DNA of 64,000 nt from Lentisphaeria bacterium UBA4640 (GTDB lineage Bacteria > Verrucomicrobiota > Lentisphaeria > Victivallales > UBA1829): contig DHMO01000053.1 in the NCBI GenBank assembly GCA_002405835.1, positions 58,393 to 122,392 of the forward strand. Reading direction: 5' to 3'. The notes below the pieces were generated by a model. It worked only from the letters and a program-made list of their open reading frames with translations, did no database searches and had not been told where the DNA came from. Shown piece by piece: positions 51,642-60,015 of the stretch. Made by a program: the position numbers and the translations under genes. Within the stretch, counting starts at the first letter, position 1. Each line of letters opens with the position of its first letter.

Positions 51642-52488
51642 GACCGCAAAGGCGCCGCGAACGTTTCCGGAAACCGAGCGGAGTTTCCCCCGTAAACTTG
51701 CGGAACGAGAAACAGAACCACGCGCTGCCCTGATAATGAAGCAGTTCCGCGATTTCCCAAATCGGTGTTGAAGTTTCCGCCAGCAGTCGCTTTGCCTCCA
51801 TCATCCGCAATTCAAAAAGAAACTGCGCGGGCGGCGGATACCCCGACTTCTCCCAGTGCCGCGAAAAGGTTCGCCGCGAAAAACCGTGTGCGCGCGCAAG
51901 TTCGTCAAAATCAATTTCCTGCATGCAGTTCAAGCGCAGATACGATGCAATCCTCCGGATTTTTTCATCGGCTTCCGCAAGCGGCGTCTGATTCAGTTTA
52001 CGGGCAAGAAGAAGTTCGCGAATAATCTGAAAACAGAGCATGTCAATCCGGTCGACGACACCGAACTCTTCCGAATGACGCGCGAGCTCCTGAAGCTGCA
52101 TGAACAGCGCGTTGAATGCGGCTGATTTCGGCATCGGGCAGAGACTGAACTCATCTTCCACGCCGAGCACCCGTATTGCATCCGCATATTTCCGGTCATA
52201 GGTGAAGTAAATTCCCGTGTTCAATCTGCCTTCCGTGACCACATGATATTCGTCCGGACGTTTGATGAAAATATATGGATAGCGGCAGACATATTCCCGT
52301 CCGTCCACCACACGGCGGCAAACCTCCGTATCGCCGCCGAAACAGCAGCAGAACTGCAGGCTGACCACAAGCTGAGTTGGCATGTAGGGGAAGGAAACAT
52401 GGTGCGCAAGCGAGCGTACCGGAAGAACCTGCGGATTCTCCAGCACTCGGCGTTTGTCTTCAAAATTCAAATTGAACGGTACAGGCAT
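51634..52488 (-). CDS. AraC-family transcriptional regulator, possibly leaderless
   Basis: About 284 residues. The N-terminal half is a cupin-like sensor and the C-terminal 100 residues contain two helix-turn-helix units (ELARAHGFSRRTFSRHWEKS and EIAELLHYQGSAWFCFSFRK). I use the ATG at 52488; a frame running to 52524 would start inside the -35 box. The promoter puts the transcript start at or next to this ATG with no ribosome site. It is divergent from the GH36 gene and is the likely regulator of it. Confidence 0.88.
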   Translation of the reverse strand: MPVPFNLNFEDKRRVLENPQVLPVRSLAHHVSFPYMPTQLVVSLQFCCCFGGDTEVCRRVVDGREYVCRYPYIFIKRPDEYHVVTEGRLNTGIYFTYDRKYADAIRVLGVEDEFSLCPMPKSAAFNALFMQLQELARHSEEFGVVDRIDMLCFQIIRELLLARKLNQTPLAEADEKIRRIASYLRLNCMQEIDFDELARAHGFSRRTFSRHWEKSGYPPPAQFLFELRMMEAKRLLAETSTPIWEIAELLHYQGSAWFCFSFRKFTGETPLGFRKRSRRLCGLS

Positions 52489-52495
52489 AATCCAT

Positions 52496-52524
52496 AGTAT
52501 ACAGCTGAAAGAGGAAAAAGTCAA
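52496..52524 (-). promoter_or_regulatory. Promoter of the AraC regulator gene
   Basis: TTGACT (52519-52524), a 17-base spacer and TATACT (52496-52501) on the minus strand, a near-consensus sigma-70 promoter. The -10 box ends seven bases before the ATG at 52488. Confidence 0.7.
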
Positions 52525-52562
52525 GTGACCAAAAAACGATATTTATTTGTCCGGGCAAACTA

Positions 52563-52591
52563 TAGACAAAAGTTTATTTTTATGCTATATT
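52563..52591 (+). promoter_or_regulatory. Promoter of the GH36 gene
   Basis: TAGACA (52563-52568), a 17-base spacer and TATATT (52586-52591). The ribosome site AAGGAG (52611-52616) follows. About 38 bases separate it from the divergent promoter, room for AraC binding. Confidence 0.6.
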
Positions 52592-52623
52592 TATAAAGAA
52601 AAATCAACATAAGGAGCAAAGCA

Positions 52624-54741
52624 ATGCCTTTTCAGATTGACACGGAAAAGAAAATTTTTCTTTCAAGCACCGGCAATATGTCATATGCGTTCGCAATCAG
52701 GGAAAACGGAGTTCCCGTAAACCTGCACTGGGGCGGACGGATCGACCGTCTCGCAGACTTGACCGATGAATCCGAAATCTCCTGGTTCCGCATCAGTCAT
52801 TACAACTGGCGCGCAAAATCCAGTCGGCTGGAATTTCCGGCATATGCCCCGCAGCACCATTATGAACCGTGCCTGAAGCTCTCTTCGCCCGACCGGGCGC
52901 TGGAGCTGAAGTATGAGTCGTACAGCCTTGAAAACGAAAATCATCTGACCATCACTCTCCGCGAAACCGGATGCGGGCTGATCGTCAAGCTCCACTATGA
53001 ACTGTTTCCGGAATTTGATCTGCTTCAGCGTCACGCCGAACTCATCAATGAAAGCGAAGAGGATATCCGTGTGGAAAATCTTTTTTCCGCCGTCTGGAAT
53101 CTTCCGCGAGGAGAAGCACCGCGCCTGACTACGCTTCAGGGCGGATGGGGACAGGAATACCAGGTTCACCGCACAACGCTTGATCAGGGCGAACACATTC
53201 TTGAAAGCCGGACCGGACTCAGCGGACACGCCACAGTTCCGTTCTTCGCATTCGATGCGGGAAACGCAGATGAAAAGTCCGGCGACGTCTATTTCGGAAC
53301 GCTCCTCTGGAGCGGAAGCTGGAAGTTCATTTTTGAACGCGACATCTATGCCGAAAACCGCGTTTCCGGCGGGTTGAACAACTTCGATTTTGCTCTCACC
53401 CTCCCCCCGGGCGGACGCTTCGCCGCCCCGCGTTTCCTCGGGGGATTCTCGCGCCGCGGATTCGGCGAAATGACCCGGCTCATTCACCGCTTCAGCGCAA
53501 AACACCTCTATCCGGAAAGTATGCGCAACCGCGTCATGCCGGTCGTTTTCAACACTTACTCCTGCATCCGCGGAGCGGAAGTGACCGAACAGAACGTTCT
53601 CGATCTCATTCCGCGCGCGGCGGACGTCGGTTGCGAACTATTCATTATCGACGCCGGCTGGCAGCAGAGCATGGGCGACTGGATCATTCATCCGGAAAAG
53701 TTTCCCGGCGGATTTCGCAAAATCATAGAATCCGTCCGCGCACACGGTATGGAGTTCGGAATCTGGGTTGAGTTCGAGCGTGTTGATTCCGCAAGCCGTG
53801 TCTACCGGGAACATCCGGAATGGCTGATTGACCGCGAAAACTACACACTTCTCAATTTTGCCCGGCGCGATGTTCTGGAATACATCCACGGAGTTCTCCG
53901 CAAGCTGCTGAAAGAGAACGAGATTATCTATTTCAAAATGGATCTGAACCGCTATCTGGAAATCCCGAAGGTTGAAAAACGGCGCGAAATGCGGACTCAG
54001 TACATGCTGAACTTCTATGAACTGATGCGGCGTCTGACTGCAGAGTTTCCGCATGTCTTTTTCGAAAATTGTGCGAGCGGAAGCGGACGCGGCGATCTGG
54101 AGATGGACCGTTACTTTGCCCGCGTCAACCGGAGCGACAATCAGGACACTTTGGACATTCTGAACATTCAGGAAGGTTTCACCTATCTGCATTTCCCGAA
54201 GATGGCGGGCGGCGGATGCCAGATCAGCAAAAGCTATTCCTATTTCTTCAATCACCGCGAAATTCCGCTCCGCTTTATGGCGCACGCCGCGCTGATGGGC
54301 TGGCCGTCGCTCGGAATTCCGCTCAACAAAAGCTCGCCGGAAGAGATTGCAGAATGCAAAGGCTATTTGGATCTGAACCGCAGAATCCGCCACATCGTGG
54401 CGTTCGGCGAACTCTACCGTATTGCTTCGCACCTTCAGAAACGCTATGCGGCGTTTGAGTATGTGCTTCCGGACCGTTCGGAAGCTCTTGTTTTTGTTTT
54501 TGCACATGGACTCCAGTTTGCGGAACAGCTCCCGAACCTTCATCTGGAAGGTCTTGACCCGGAAGCGGTTTATGAAATTGTGCGCTACGCCCGCCATGAT
54601 TCGGAGCGCGACAATTTCTGTTCCGTTCCGGAGCCGGAGCCGCATCCGATGTCCGGACGCGGGCTCGCCGATCTCGGGCTCCGTGTCGGACTCGACGGGG
54701 ATTTCGACAGCCGAATCTTTCACCTGAAAAAAATTAAATAA
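52624..54741 (+). CDS. Alpha-galactosidase, GH36, cytoplasmic
   Basis: Hydrolyses alpha-galactosides such as melibiose or raffinose-type sugars. The 705-residue protein has an N-terminal beta-supersandwich (about 1-300), the barrel (FNTYSCIRGAEVTEQ; FIIDAGWQQSMGDW; FGIWVEFERVD) and a C-terminal beta domain. The nucleophile is Asp440 in YFKMDLNR, and the acid/base is Asp505 in RVNRSDNQD; ENCASGSGRGDLEM is a family signature. No signal peptide. It has the standard GH36 length, unlike the more divergent GH-D enzyme at 7.4 kb. The AraC gene is divergent. Confidence 0.94.
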   Translation: MPFQIDTEKKIFLSSTGNMSYAFAIRENGVPVNLHWGGRIDRLADLTDESEISWFRISHYNWRAKSSRLEFPAYAPQHHYEPCLKLSSPDRALELKYESYSLENENHLTITLRETGCGLIVKLHYELFPEFDLLQRHAELINESEEDIRVENLFSAVWNLPRGEAPRLTTLQGGWGQEYQVHRTTLDQGEHILESRTGLSGHATVPFFAFDAGNADEKSGDVYFGTLLWSGSWKFIFERDIYAENRVSGGLNNFDFALTLPPGGRFAAPRFLGGFSRRGFGEMTRLIHRFSAKHLYPESMRNRVMPVVFNTYSCIRGAEVTEQNVLDLIPRAADVGCELFIIDAGWQQSMGDWIIHPEKFPGGFRKIIESVRAHGMEFGIWVEFERVDSASRVYREHPEWLIDRENYTLLNFARRDVLEYIHGVLRKLLKENEIIYFKMDLNRYLEIPKVEKRREMRTQYMLNFYELMRRLTAEFPHVFFENCASGSGRGDLEMDRYFARVNRSDNQDTLDILNIQEGFTYLHFPKMAGGGCQISKSYSYFFNHREIPLRFMAHAALMGWPSLGIPLNKSSPEEIAECKGYLDLNRRIRHIVAFGELYRIASHLQKRYAAFEYVLPDRSEALVFVFAHGLQFAEQLPNLHLEGLDPEAVYEIVRYARHDSERDNFCSVPEPEPHPMSGRGLADLGLRVGLDGDFDSRIFHLKKIK

Positions 54742-54831
54742 GGTGTTGATTTCAACTTTGCAGCAACAGTCGAAACAGTTGAACCGGCCGGAAACTGATA
54801 ACACAACTTTGTTCCAAAGGGAAACAAAACG

Positions 54832-55587
54832 TCAGTCGCGTCCCTTGCCGATGTTGGCGAGGAAAGAGCGGGTGCGTTCATTCTGCGGATTGTCGATCAG
54901 CTGATCCGCGCGCCCCTGCTCCACAATGACGCCGTCCGCCATGAAAACGATGCGGTCGGATACATTGCGGGCGAAATTGATTTCATGAGTCACAATCACC
55001 ATGGTCATATGTTCTTCGGCAAGCTGGCGGATCACCTTCAGAATCTCCGCGGTAAGCTCCGGATCAAGCGCGGAAGTCGGTTCATCGAAGAAGAGAATAT
55101 CCGGATTCATAGCAAGGGCACGGGCAATCGCGACGCGCTGCTGTTGTCCGCCGGAAAGCTGATACGGATACGCGTCTTCGCGTCCCTCAAGTCCGATTTT
55201 GCGCAACAGCAGTTTTGCCTCCTCAATCACCTCCGCCTTGTTGCGGTTCTGCACGCAAACCGGAGCGTCGATGATGTTTTTCAACACCGAATAATGCGGA
55301 AAAAGATTGAAACTCTGGAAGACGAGACCGAAGCGGTTCCGCGCCAGTTTCAAAACGGATTTTCCTGCATACATTCCATTGCTGAGAATACAGAGATTTT
55401 CGTATGAAATCGTTCCGGAATCCGCGGTTTCAAGCATGGTCGCACAGCGGAGCAGAGTCGATTTTCCCGAACCGGAAGGACCGATGATCGAAACAACCTC
55501 CCCTTTCCGGACCGAAAAGGAAATGTCCCGCAATACATTCAGCGGACCGAAACTCTTGGAAAGATGCGAGATACTGAGAATATCCAT
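54832..55587 (-). CDS. Polar amino-acid ABC transporter, ATP-binding subunit
   Basis: A 251-residue GlnQ-like ATPase with Walker A GPSGSGKST, Q-loop FQSFNLFPHYSV, signature LSGGQQQRVAIARALAM and Walker B ILFFDEPTSALDPE. The HEINFARNVSDR H-loop region is typical of the amino-acid class. It is the last gene of the three-gene transporter operon, nine bases after the permease. Confidence 0.95.
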   Translation of the reverse strand: MDILSISHLSKSFGPLNVLRDISFSVRKGEVVSIIGPSGSGKSTLLRCATMLETADSGTISYENLCILSNGMYAGKSVLKLARNRFGLVFQSFNLFPHYSVLKNIIDAPVCVQNRNKAEVIEEAKLLLRKIGLEGREDAYPYQLSGGQQQRVAIARALAMNPDILFFDEPTSALDPELTAEILKVIRQLAEEHMTMVIVTHEINFARNVSDRIVFMADGVIVEQGRADQLIDNPQNERTRSFLANIGKGRD

Positions 55588-55596
55588 AGCTTCACC

Positions 55597-56247
55597 TCAC
55601 CGGTAATAGTTGAGCCGTTTTTCGAGCAGCCCCATTCCGGCGGCGACAACGAAATTGAAAATGTAATAGAATACGCCGGCCACGACAAACGGAACCATCG
55701 TCGTGTGCGCGCTGGAAATCTGTTTGGCAATTGTGAACATTTCCAGAACCGAAAGCGAAAAGGCGAGCGACGTGTCTTTCACAAGCGTGATTACCTCGTT
55801 CGTCACCGGCGGAATGATCCGCTTGATCACCTGCGGCAGAATGATCTTGAAGAACGTCTGCGGTGCGGAATAGCCGAGCACGCGCGCGGCTTCGTACTGT
55901 CCGACCGCCATTGATTCAATTCCTCCGCGGTAGATTTCCGCGAAATAGGCGGCGTAATTCAGCGAAAACGCAATGATCACCGCAATAAAACGATAGCCGC
56001 TCGGCAGGGAAATGTGGAAAAAGTAGTACGGTCCGAAAAAACAGACCAGAAGCTGAAGCATAAGCGGTGTTCCGCGCATCACGGATATGTATACGCGGAA
56101 CACATTGCGGACGATGCAGATCTTCGACATTCTGCCGAGCGCGACAAGGAGTCCAAGCGGAAGAGCGAACACCAGTGTCAGCACAAAAATCTCCACTGAC
56201 ACAAGAAGCCCGCTCAGGAGCTCGGCAAACATGTTCGGATAGTTCAT
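55597..56247 (-). CDS. Polar amino-acid ABC transporter, permease subunit
   Basis: A 216-residue GlnP/HisM-type permease with about five membrane helices. The coupling loop is SMAVGQYEAARVLGYSAPQTFF, followed by ILPQVIKRIIPPVTNEVITLVKDTSLA, quoted in part, as in the family. Only one permease gene is present, so the channel is a homodimer. Confidence 0.94.
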   Translation of the reverse strand: MNYPNMFAELLSGLLVSVEIFVLTLVFALPLGLLVALGRMSKICIVRNVFRVYISVMRGTPLMLQLLVCFFGPYYFFHISLPSGYRFIAVIIAFSLNYAAYFAEIYRGGIESMAVGQYEAARVLGYSAPQTFFKIILPQVIKRIIPPVTNEVITLVKDTSLAFSLSVLEMFTIAKQISSAHTTMVPFVVAGVFYYIFNFVVAAGMGLLEKRLNYYR

Positions 56248-56260
56248 CGCCGCTTCACGC

Positions 56261-57049
56261 TTACGGTTTGAGAATCAGGACGTTCTGTCCCTTGAAGTAC
56301 TGACCGGAAATCTTCGCGGCCGTACCGTCGGCAACCATCTCCTTGAGGGTCTTCTGGACCGCGTCACGGAGCTCCTTGTTGCCCTTGCGGAAGCCGATTC
56401 CGTATTTTTCCGTCAGAACGGTTTCGGTGAGCATGACGAATTTGCCGTTACTCTGCTGAATCTTCATCTGCGCAACGCCGATATCCATGGCGACCGCCTG
56501 CACGGAGCCCTGTTCGAGTTCGGATACGGCATTGTTGTAGTTCGGGGTGACGATCATCTCTTTGAAGGTCTTGCCGAGCGCCTCTTTCGCGCCGCCTTTC
56601 ATGAGAGCCTTCTGAACCGGCGTATCGGTCTGAACCGCAACGGTTTTTCCGGCGAGGTCGGCGAGCTTGCGGATCGGGGAATCCTTGCGGACGAGCACGA
56701 CCTGGCTGTTGTCGACATAGGGTTCGCTCCATTCATAAGCATCTTCGCGGCCGTTCATTGTGAAGCCGTTCCAGATGCAGTCGATCGAGCCGGAGTTCAG
56801 CTCCATGTCTTTGGCGTCCCAGTTGATCGCCTTGAGGACGATTTCCCAGCCGTTGCGTTTTGCAACTTCGCGGGCGAGATCAAGGTCAAAGCCCTTGTAG
56901 ACGCCGTTTTCCTTGTAGCCATACGGCGGGAAATCCGCGTCGAAGCCGACTGTGAAAGTTTTCTTCCCGCTGTTCGCATCGGAACAGGCAGTGAACAGAG
57001 TGACGGCTGCCATGCAAGCAACCACCACGGCGAAAAGACGTTTCAGCAT
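56261..57049 (-). CDS. Polar amino-acid ABC transporter, substrate-binding lipoprotein
   Basis: A 262-residue type II binding protein with a lipoprotein signal (VTLFTACSD, acylated Cys at about residue 22). Features are FTVGFDADFPPYGYKENGVY and GFDLDLAREVAKR, DCIWNGFTMN and AVQTDTPVQKAL. It captures a polar amino acid in the periplasm; which one is not determined. It leads the transporter operon, with GAAAGAGAG before the start. Confidence 0.93.
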   Translation of the reverse strand: MLKRLFAVVVACMAAVTLFTACSDANSGKKTFTVGFDADFPPYGYKENGVYKGFDLDLAREVAKRNGWEIVLKAINWDAKDMELNSGSIDCIWNGFTMNGREDAYEWSEPYVDNSQVVLVRKDSPIRKLADLAGKTVAVQTDTPVQKALMKGGAKEALGKTFKEMIVTPNYNNAVSELEQGSVQAVAMDIGVAQMKIQQSNGKFVMLTETVLTEKYGIGFRKGNKELRDAVQKTLKEMVADGTAAKISGQYFKGQNVLILKP

Positions 57050-57090
57050 TTTTTGCTCTCTTTCGTTGGTTAAAATTTTCCAGAAGGGAT

Positions 57091-57119
57091 AATATAAACT
57101 GTCTGCGTATGTTTTTCAA
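57091..57119 (-). promoter_or_regulatory. Promoter of the amino-acid ABC transporter operon
   Basis: On the minus strand TTGAAA (57114-57119), a 17-base spacer and TATATT (57091-57096). The leader to the first gene is about 35 bases, too short for a riboswitch. Confidence 0.65.
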
Positions 57120-57289
57120 GAATCGATTCGCGATTTAAAATATGTTTTTCCCTGTAAAGAACGCTTTCCTTCGTTTTTTGTCCATTTGCCTCTTCACGAA
57201 ACGGTACGGAAGAAAACACATGTCCAAGTTTCAAAAGCACACCGGCGAAGTTCTGAGCGAAAAATGAGCGGGAAATCTTGAACTTCATC

Positions 57290-57319
57290 TTGAAAAATCC
57301 CGTTTTTGTGTGATATTAC
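57290..57319 (+). promoter_or_regulatory. Putative promoter of yicC
   Basis: TTGAAA (57290-57295), an 18-base spacer and TATTAC (57314-57319), with yicC starting 28 bases later. The roughly 170 bases between this and the divergent promoter show no gene that I can support. Confidence 0.45.
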
Positions 57320-57346
57320 CTTGTAAGCAAGCAAAGGATGTTGAGA

Positions 57347-58228
57347 ATGAGAAGCATGACGGGATTCGGCAGAGCCGAAAAATACAGCGAAGAACTCCAG
57401 TACGGATTCAAAGTGGAGCTCGCCTCCATCAATAAAAAACAGTTCGATCTGAAAATTTCCATGGGACGCGAACTCGCCCGGTATGAAACCGAACTGCGCG
57501 CATTCATCGCCGGACGCATCACTCGCGGCTCGCTCACTCTCCGCATCGAAACCGTTGTCCATGCGGGGTCCGGTGTCCAGAAGGTCGACTTCTCCAAGGC
57601 CGAAGCTCTCCTTGCCGCGGCCCGCGAATTCCAGAAAGCGCACAATCTGCCCGGCGAAATCACCATTTCCGATATTCTCGCCATTCCAGACGCTGCGGTT
57701 GTTCAGTCCGCCGATCTCTCCGGTGAGGAATGCCTGAAATTCCTGGAATCAACCGTCGCGGAGGCTGTCGATGAACTGATCCTCATGCGCAGCCGCGAAG
57801 GAGAAAATCTCAAGCGCGACATTCTCGGACGCATTGATGTCATGGAAGAGCTCGTTGATAAAATCCAGCCGCTCGCCGCTCAGCTTCCCGCGATTCAGAA
57901 AGAGCGCCTCTTCAAGCGTCTGAAAGAATTTGATCTTTCCATCGAAGACACGGACGAGCGCATCTTGCGCGAAGCGGTAATCTACGGAGACAAACTTGAC
58001 GTCACCGAGGAGATTACGCGTCTTCATTCCCATTTTGCCAACTTCCGCAAGCTCGCGAACGAGCCGGATACCCCGGTCGGGCGTTCGCTTGATTTCATGG
58101 TTCAGGAAATTTTCCGCGAATGCAACACGCTCGGAAACAAAGCGGGTTCCACCGAAATATCCCCGCGCGTCGTCATGCTGAAAACCGAGCTGGAAAAGAT
58201 TCGCGAACAGGTTCAGAATATCGAATAA
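57347..58228 (+). CDS. yicC: YicC-family endoribonuclease
   Basis: A 293-residue YicC/YloC protein. The conserved start MRSMTGFGRAE follows AAGGA at eight bases, so I use 57347 rather than an ATG at 57338. The C-terminal DUF1732 part has TDERILREAVIYGDKLDVTE, GRSLDFMVQEIFRECNTLGN and a final SxxVVMLKTELEKIREQVQNI stretch. E. coli YicC degrades small RNAs. In many genomes gmk follows; here cysE does, nine bases on. Confidence 0.93.
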   Translation: MRSMTGFGRAEKYSEELQYGFKVELASINKKQFDLKISMGRELARYETELRAFIAGRITRGSLTLRIETVVHAGSGVQKVDFSKAEALLAAAREFQKAHNLPGEITISDILAIPDAAVVQSADLSGEECLKFLESTVAEAVDELILMRSREGENLKRDILGRIDVMEELVDKIQPLAAQLPAIQKERLFKRLKEFDLSIEDTDERILREAVIYGDKLDVTEEITRLHSHFANFRKLANEPDTPVGRSLDFMVQEIFRECNTLGNKAGSTEISPRVVMLKTELEKIREQVQNIE

Positions 58229-58237
58229 GGAGTCATT

Positions 58238-59188
58238 ATGAAATATTGCAGCCGTCAGGAAACCGCTCCGGAGCAGCAGACTGCGTTCATTCACCGGGTC
58301 ACGCTCGACCTTGTGGATTCCTACCAGGACGGAATCGGCGTCAACCACAGCGAAGGCAACAATCTGCCGCGCGAAGATGAAGTTCTGAACATTCTTTCAA
58401 AACTTCTGGAACTGGTTTATCCCGGATTCGGCAAGCGCGAGGCGTACTCCATGTCCACCCTCCGCTTCTCCGTCGGGGAAATCGTCTCGTCGCTCTATAT
58501 CGAACTGCGCGACGTGCTGGTCCGCACGCTGAATTTCCATTGCCGTTCCACAAACCCGTGCGCCGACTGCTCCTGCGGCGGTCAGGCCCAGCGCGCTTCC
58601 GAACATCTGCTTTCCGAACTTCCGCACCTGCGCGAAATCATCAAGAAAGACATTCAGGCCGCTTACGACGGCGACCCCGCCGCGCGCTCGCTCGACGAGG
58701 TGATTGTGAGTTATCCCGGTCTTAAAGCCATCACAATCCAGCGTCTTGCCCACATCCTTTACAAGGAGGGTATCCCGATGATTCCGCGCATCATGACCGA
58801 ATACGCACACCGCATTACCGCGATTGACATCCACCCCGGCGCAACAATCGGCGAAGGCTTCTTCATCGACCACGGCACCGGAGTAGTCGTCGGTGAGACC
58901 GCGACCATCGGGAACAACGTCAAGCTCTATCAGGGAGTGACGCTCGGCGCGCACTCCTTCCCGAAAGACGCCTGCGGCAAAATCATCAAGGGAGCGAAAC
59001 GCCACCCGAACATCGAAGACAATGTCACAATCTATGCCGGAGCGACAATTCTGGGCAACATCACGATCGGCGCGAACTCAATCATCGGCGGCAACGTCTG
59101 GCTGACCGAGGACGTTCCCGCCGGAACGAAAGTCCGCATTGCCGATCCCCAGCTGAGCATCAAGAAACCGAAGGAGACGAGAGTATGA
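58238..59188 (+). CDS. cysE: Serine O-acetyltransferase (EpsC/CysE type)
   Basis: Makes O-acetylserine for cysteine synthesis. The 316-residue protein has a long N-terminal helical region, as in the EpsC form, with an added CADCSCGG cysteine cluster near residue 105. The left-handed beta-helix begins at DIHPGATIGEGFFIDHGTGV and includes VVGETATIGNNVKLYQGVTLG, with the catalytic His/Asp in FIDHGTG. It overlaps yggS by four bases. Confidence 0.94.
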   Translation: MKYCSRQETAPEQQTAFIHRVTLDLVDSYQDGIGVNHSEGNNLPREDEVLNILSKLLELVYPGFGKREAYSMSTLRFSVGEIVSSLYIELRDVLVRTLNFHCRSTNPCADCSCGGQAQRASEHLLSELPHLREIIKKDIQAAYDGDPAARSLDEVIVSYPGLKAITIQRLAHILYKEGIPMIPRIMTEYAHRITAIDIHPGATIGEGFFIDHGTGVVVGETATIGNNVKLYQGVTLGAHSFPKDACGKIIKGAKRHPNIEDNVTIYAGATILGNITIGANSIIGGNVWLTEDVPAGTKVRIADPQLSIKKPKETRV

Positions 59189-59880
59189 CACAGCTTCAGG
59201 AAAACCTCGTACGCGTCCGCGCGAACGTTGCAGCGGCGGCGGAAAAAGCGGGACGCGATCCGCTCTCGGTCCGTCTGCTTGCCGTTTCCAAGACCTTTCC
59301 GTTCTCCGACATTCTTGAAGCTCATGAAGCGGGACAGCTCGAATTCGGTGAAAACCGGGTTCAGGAACTCGAAACCAAAGTCCCGAACGGAACGCCGGAC
59401 ATCATCTGGCATCTGATCGGACATCTTCAGTCGAACAAAGCGGAGAAGGCTGTGGAACTGGCGGAATACATTCATTCCGTTGACTCGGTGAAGCTGCTGA
59501 ACAAAATCAACGCCGCAGCAGCGAAGCGCGGAAAAATTCAGAAGATTCTGCTGGAAGTCAATGTTTCGGGCGAAGAATCCAAATTCGGACTTTCCGGTTG
59601 GGACGCTCTCCGCGAAGCGGCGGAACATGCGCTCGGACTTTCCAGCGTTAAGCTGCTCGGTCTCATGACTATGGCTCCGCTGGATGCGGATGACTCCGTT
59701 CTCCATGCGACCTTCGGCGGGCTCCGCGAATTCCGCGACCGCCTGGAGCGTGAATTTTCCGTCGCCCTCCCCGAACTTTCCATGGGCATGAGCCACGATT
59801 ATCCCGTCGCCATAGCCGAAGGCGCAACGATTGTCCGCGTCGGCACCGCCATTTTCGGCGGACGCAACTACGCAGTCTGA
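59185..59880 (+). CDS. yggS: YggS/PLPBP-family pyridoxal phosphate homeostasis protein
   Basis: A 231-residue single-domain PLP-binding barrel. The PLP lysine is in LLAVSKTFP; FGENRVQELETK, WHLIGHLQSNKA and SVDSVKLLNKIN follow in the usual order, ending with MGMSHDYPVAIAEGATIVRVG. It balances vitamin B6 and amino-acid levels rather than catalysing a known reaction. It is translationally coupled to cysE. Confidence 0.95.
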   Translation: MTQLQENLVRVRANVAAAAEKAGRDPLSVRLLAVSKTFPFSDILEAHEAGQLEFGENRVQELETKVPNGTPDIIWHLIGHLQSNKAEKAVELAEYIHSVDSVKLLNKINAAAAKRGKIQKILLEVNVSGEESKFGLSGWDALREAAEHALGLSSVKLLGLMTMAPLDADDSVLHATFGGLREFRDRLEREFSVALPELSMGMSHDYPVAIAEGATIVRVGTAIFGGRNYAV

Positions 59881-59910
59881 TTTTATTTTTATAATTTTTT
59901 CAAGTTCATC

Positions 59911-59948
59911 CGGCGGTTCTCTTTTTTCGGGAACCGCCGTTTTCTTTT
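59911..59948 (+). terminator. Terminator of the yicC-cysE-yggS operon
   Basis: Stem 59911-59919 with 59931-59939 (nine base pairs, 11-base loop), followed by TTTTCTTTT on the plus strand. Confidence 0.88.
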
Positions 59949-59953
59949 AAAGT

Positions 59954-59986
59954 AAAAAACGCGGAGCCCGCCAAGCGGACTCCGCG
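59954..59986 (-). terminator. Terminator of the dehydrogenase-isomerase operon
   Basis: Stem 59960-59966 with 59980-59986 (seven base pairs; inner CCGC with GCGG pairing extends it), followed on the minus strand by six T residues (59954-59959). Confidence 0.82.
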
Positions 59987-60015
59987 CAAATCAGAGAGCA
60001 AACTCTGTTTTAATC

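Noticed and set aside
57070..57288. Small minus-strand frame between the ABC transporter and yicC
   Set aside because: It runs through the transporter promoter, lacks a ribosome site and resembles no protein.
57050..57346. Riboswitch or T-box leader for the amino-acid transporter
   Set aside because: The promoter lies about 40 bases from the first gene, leaving no room for a structured leader, and no known motif is visible.
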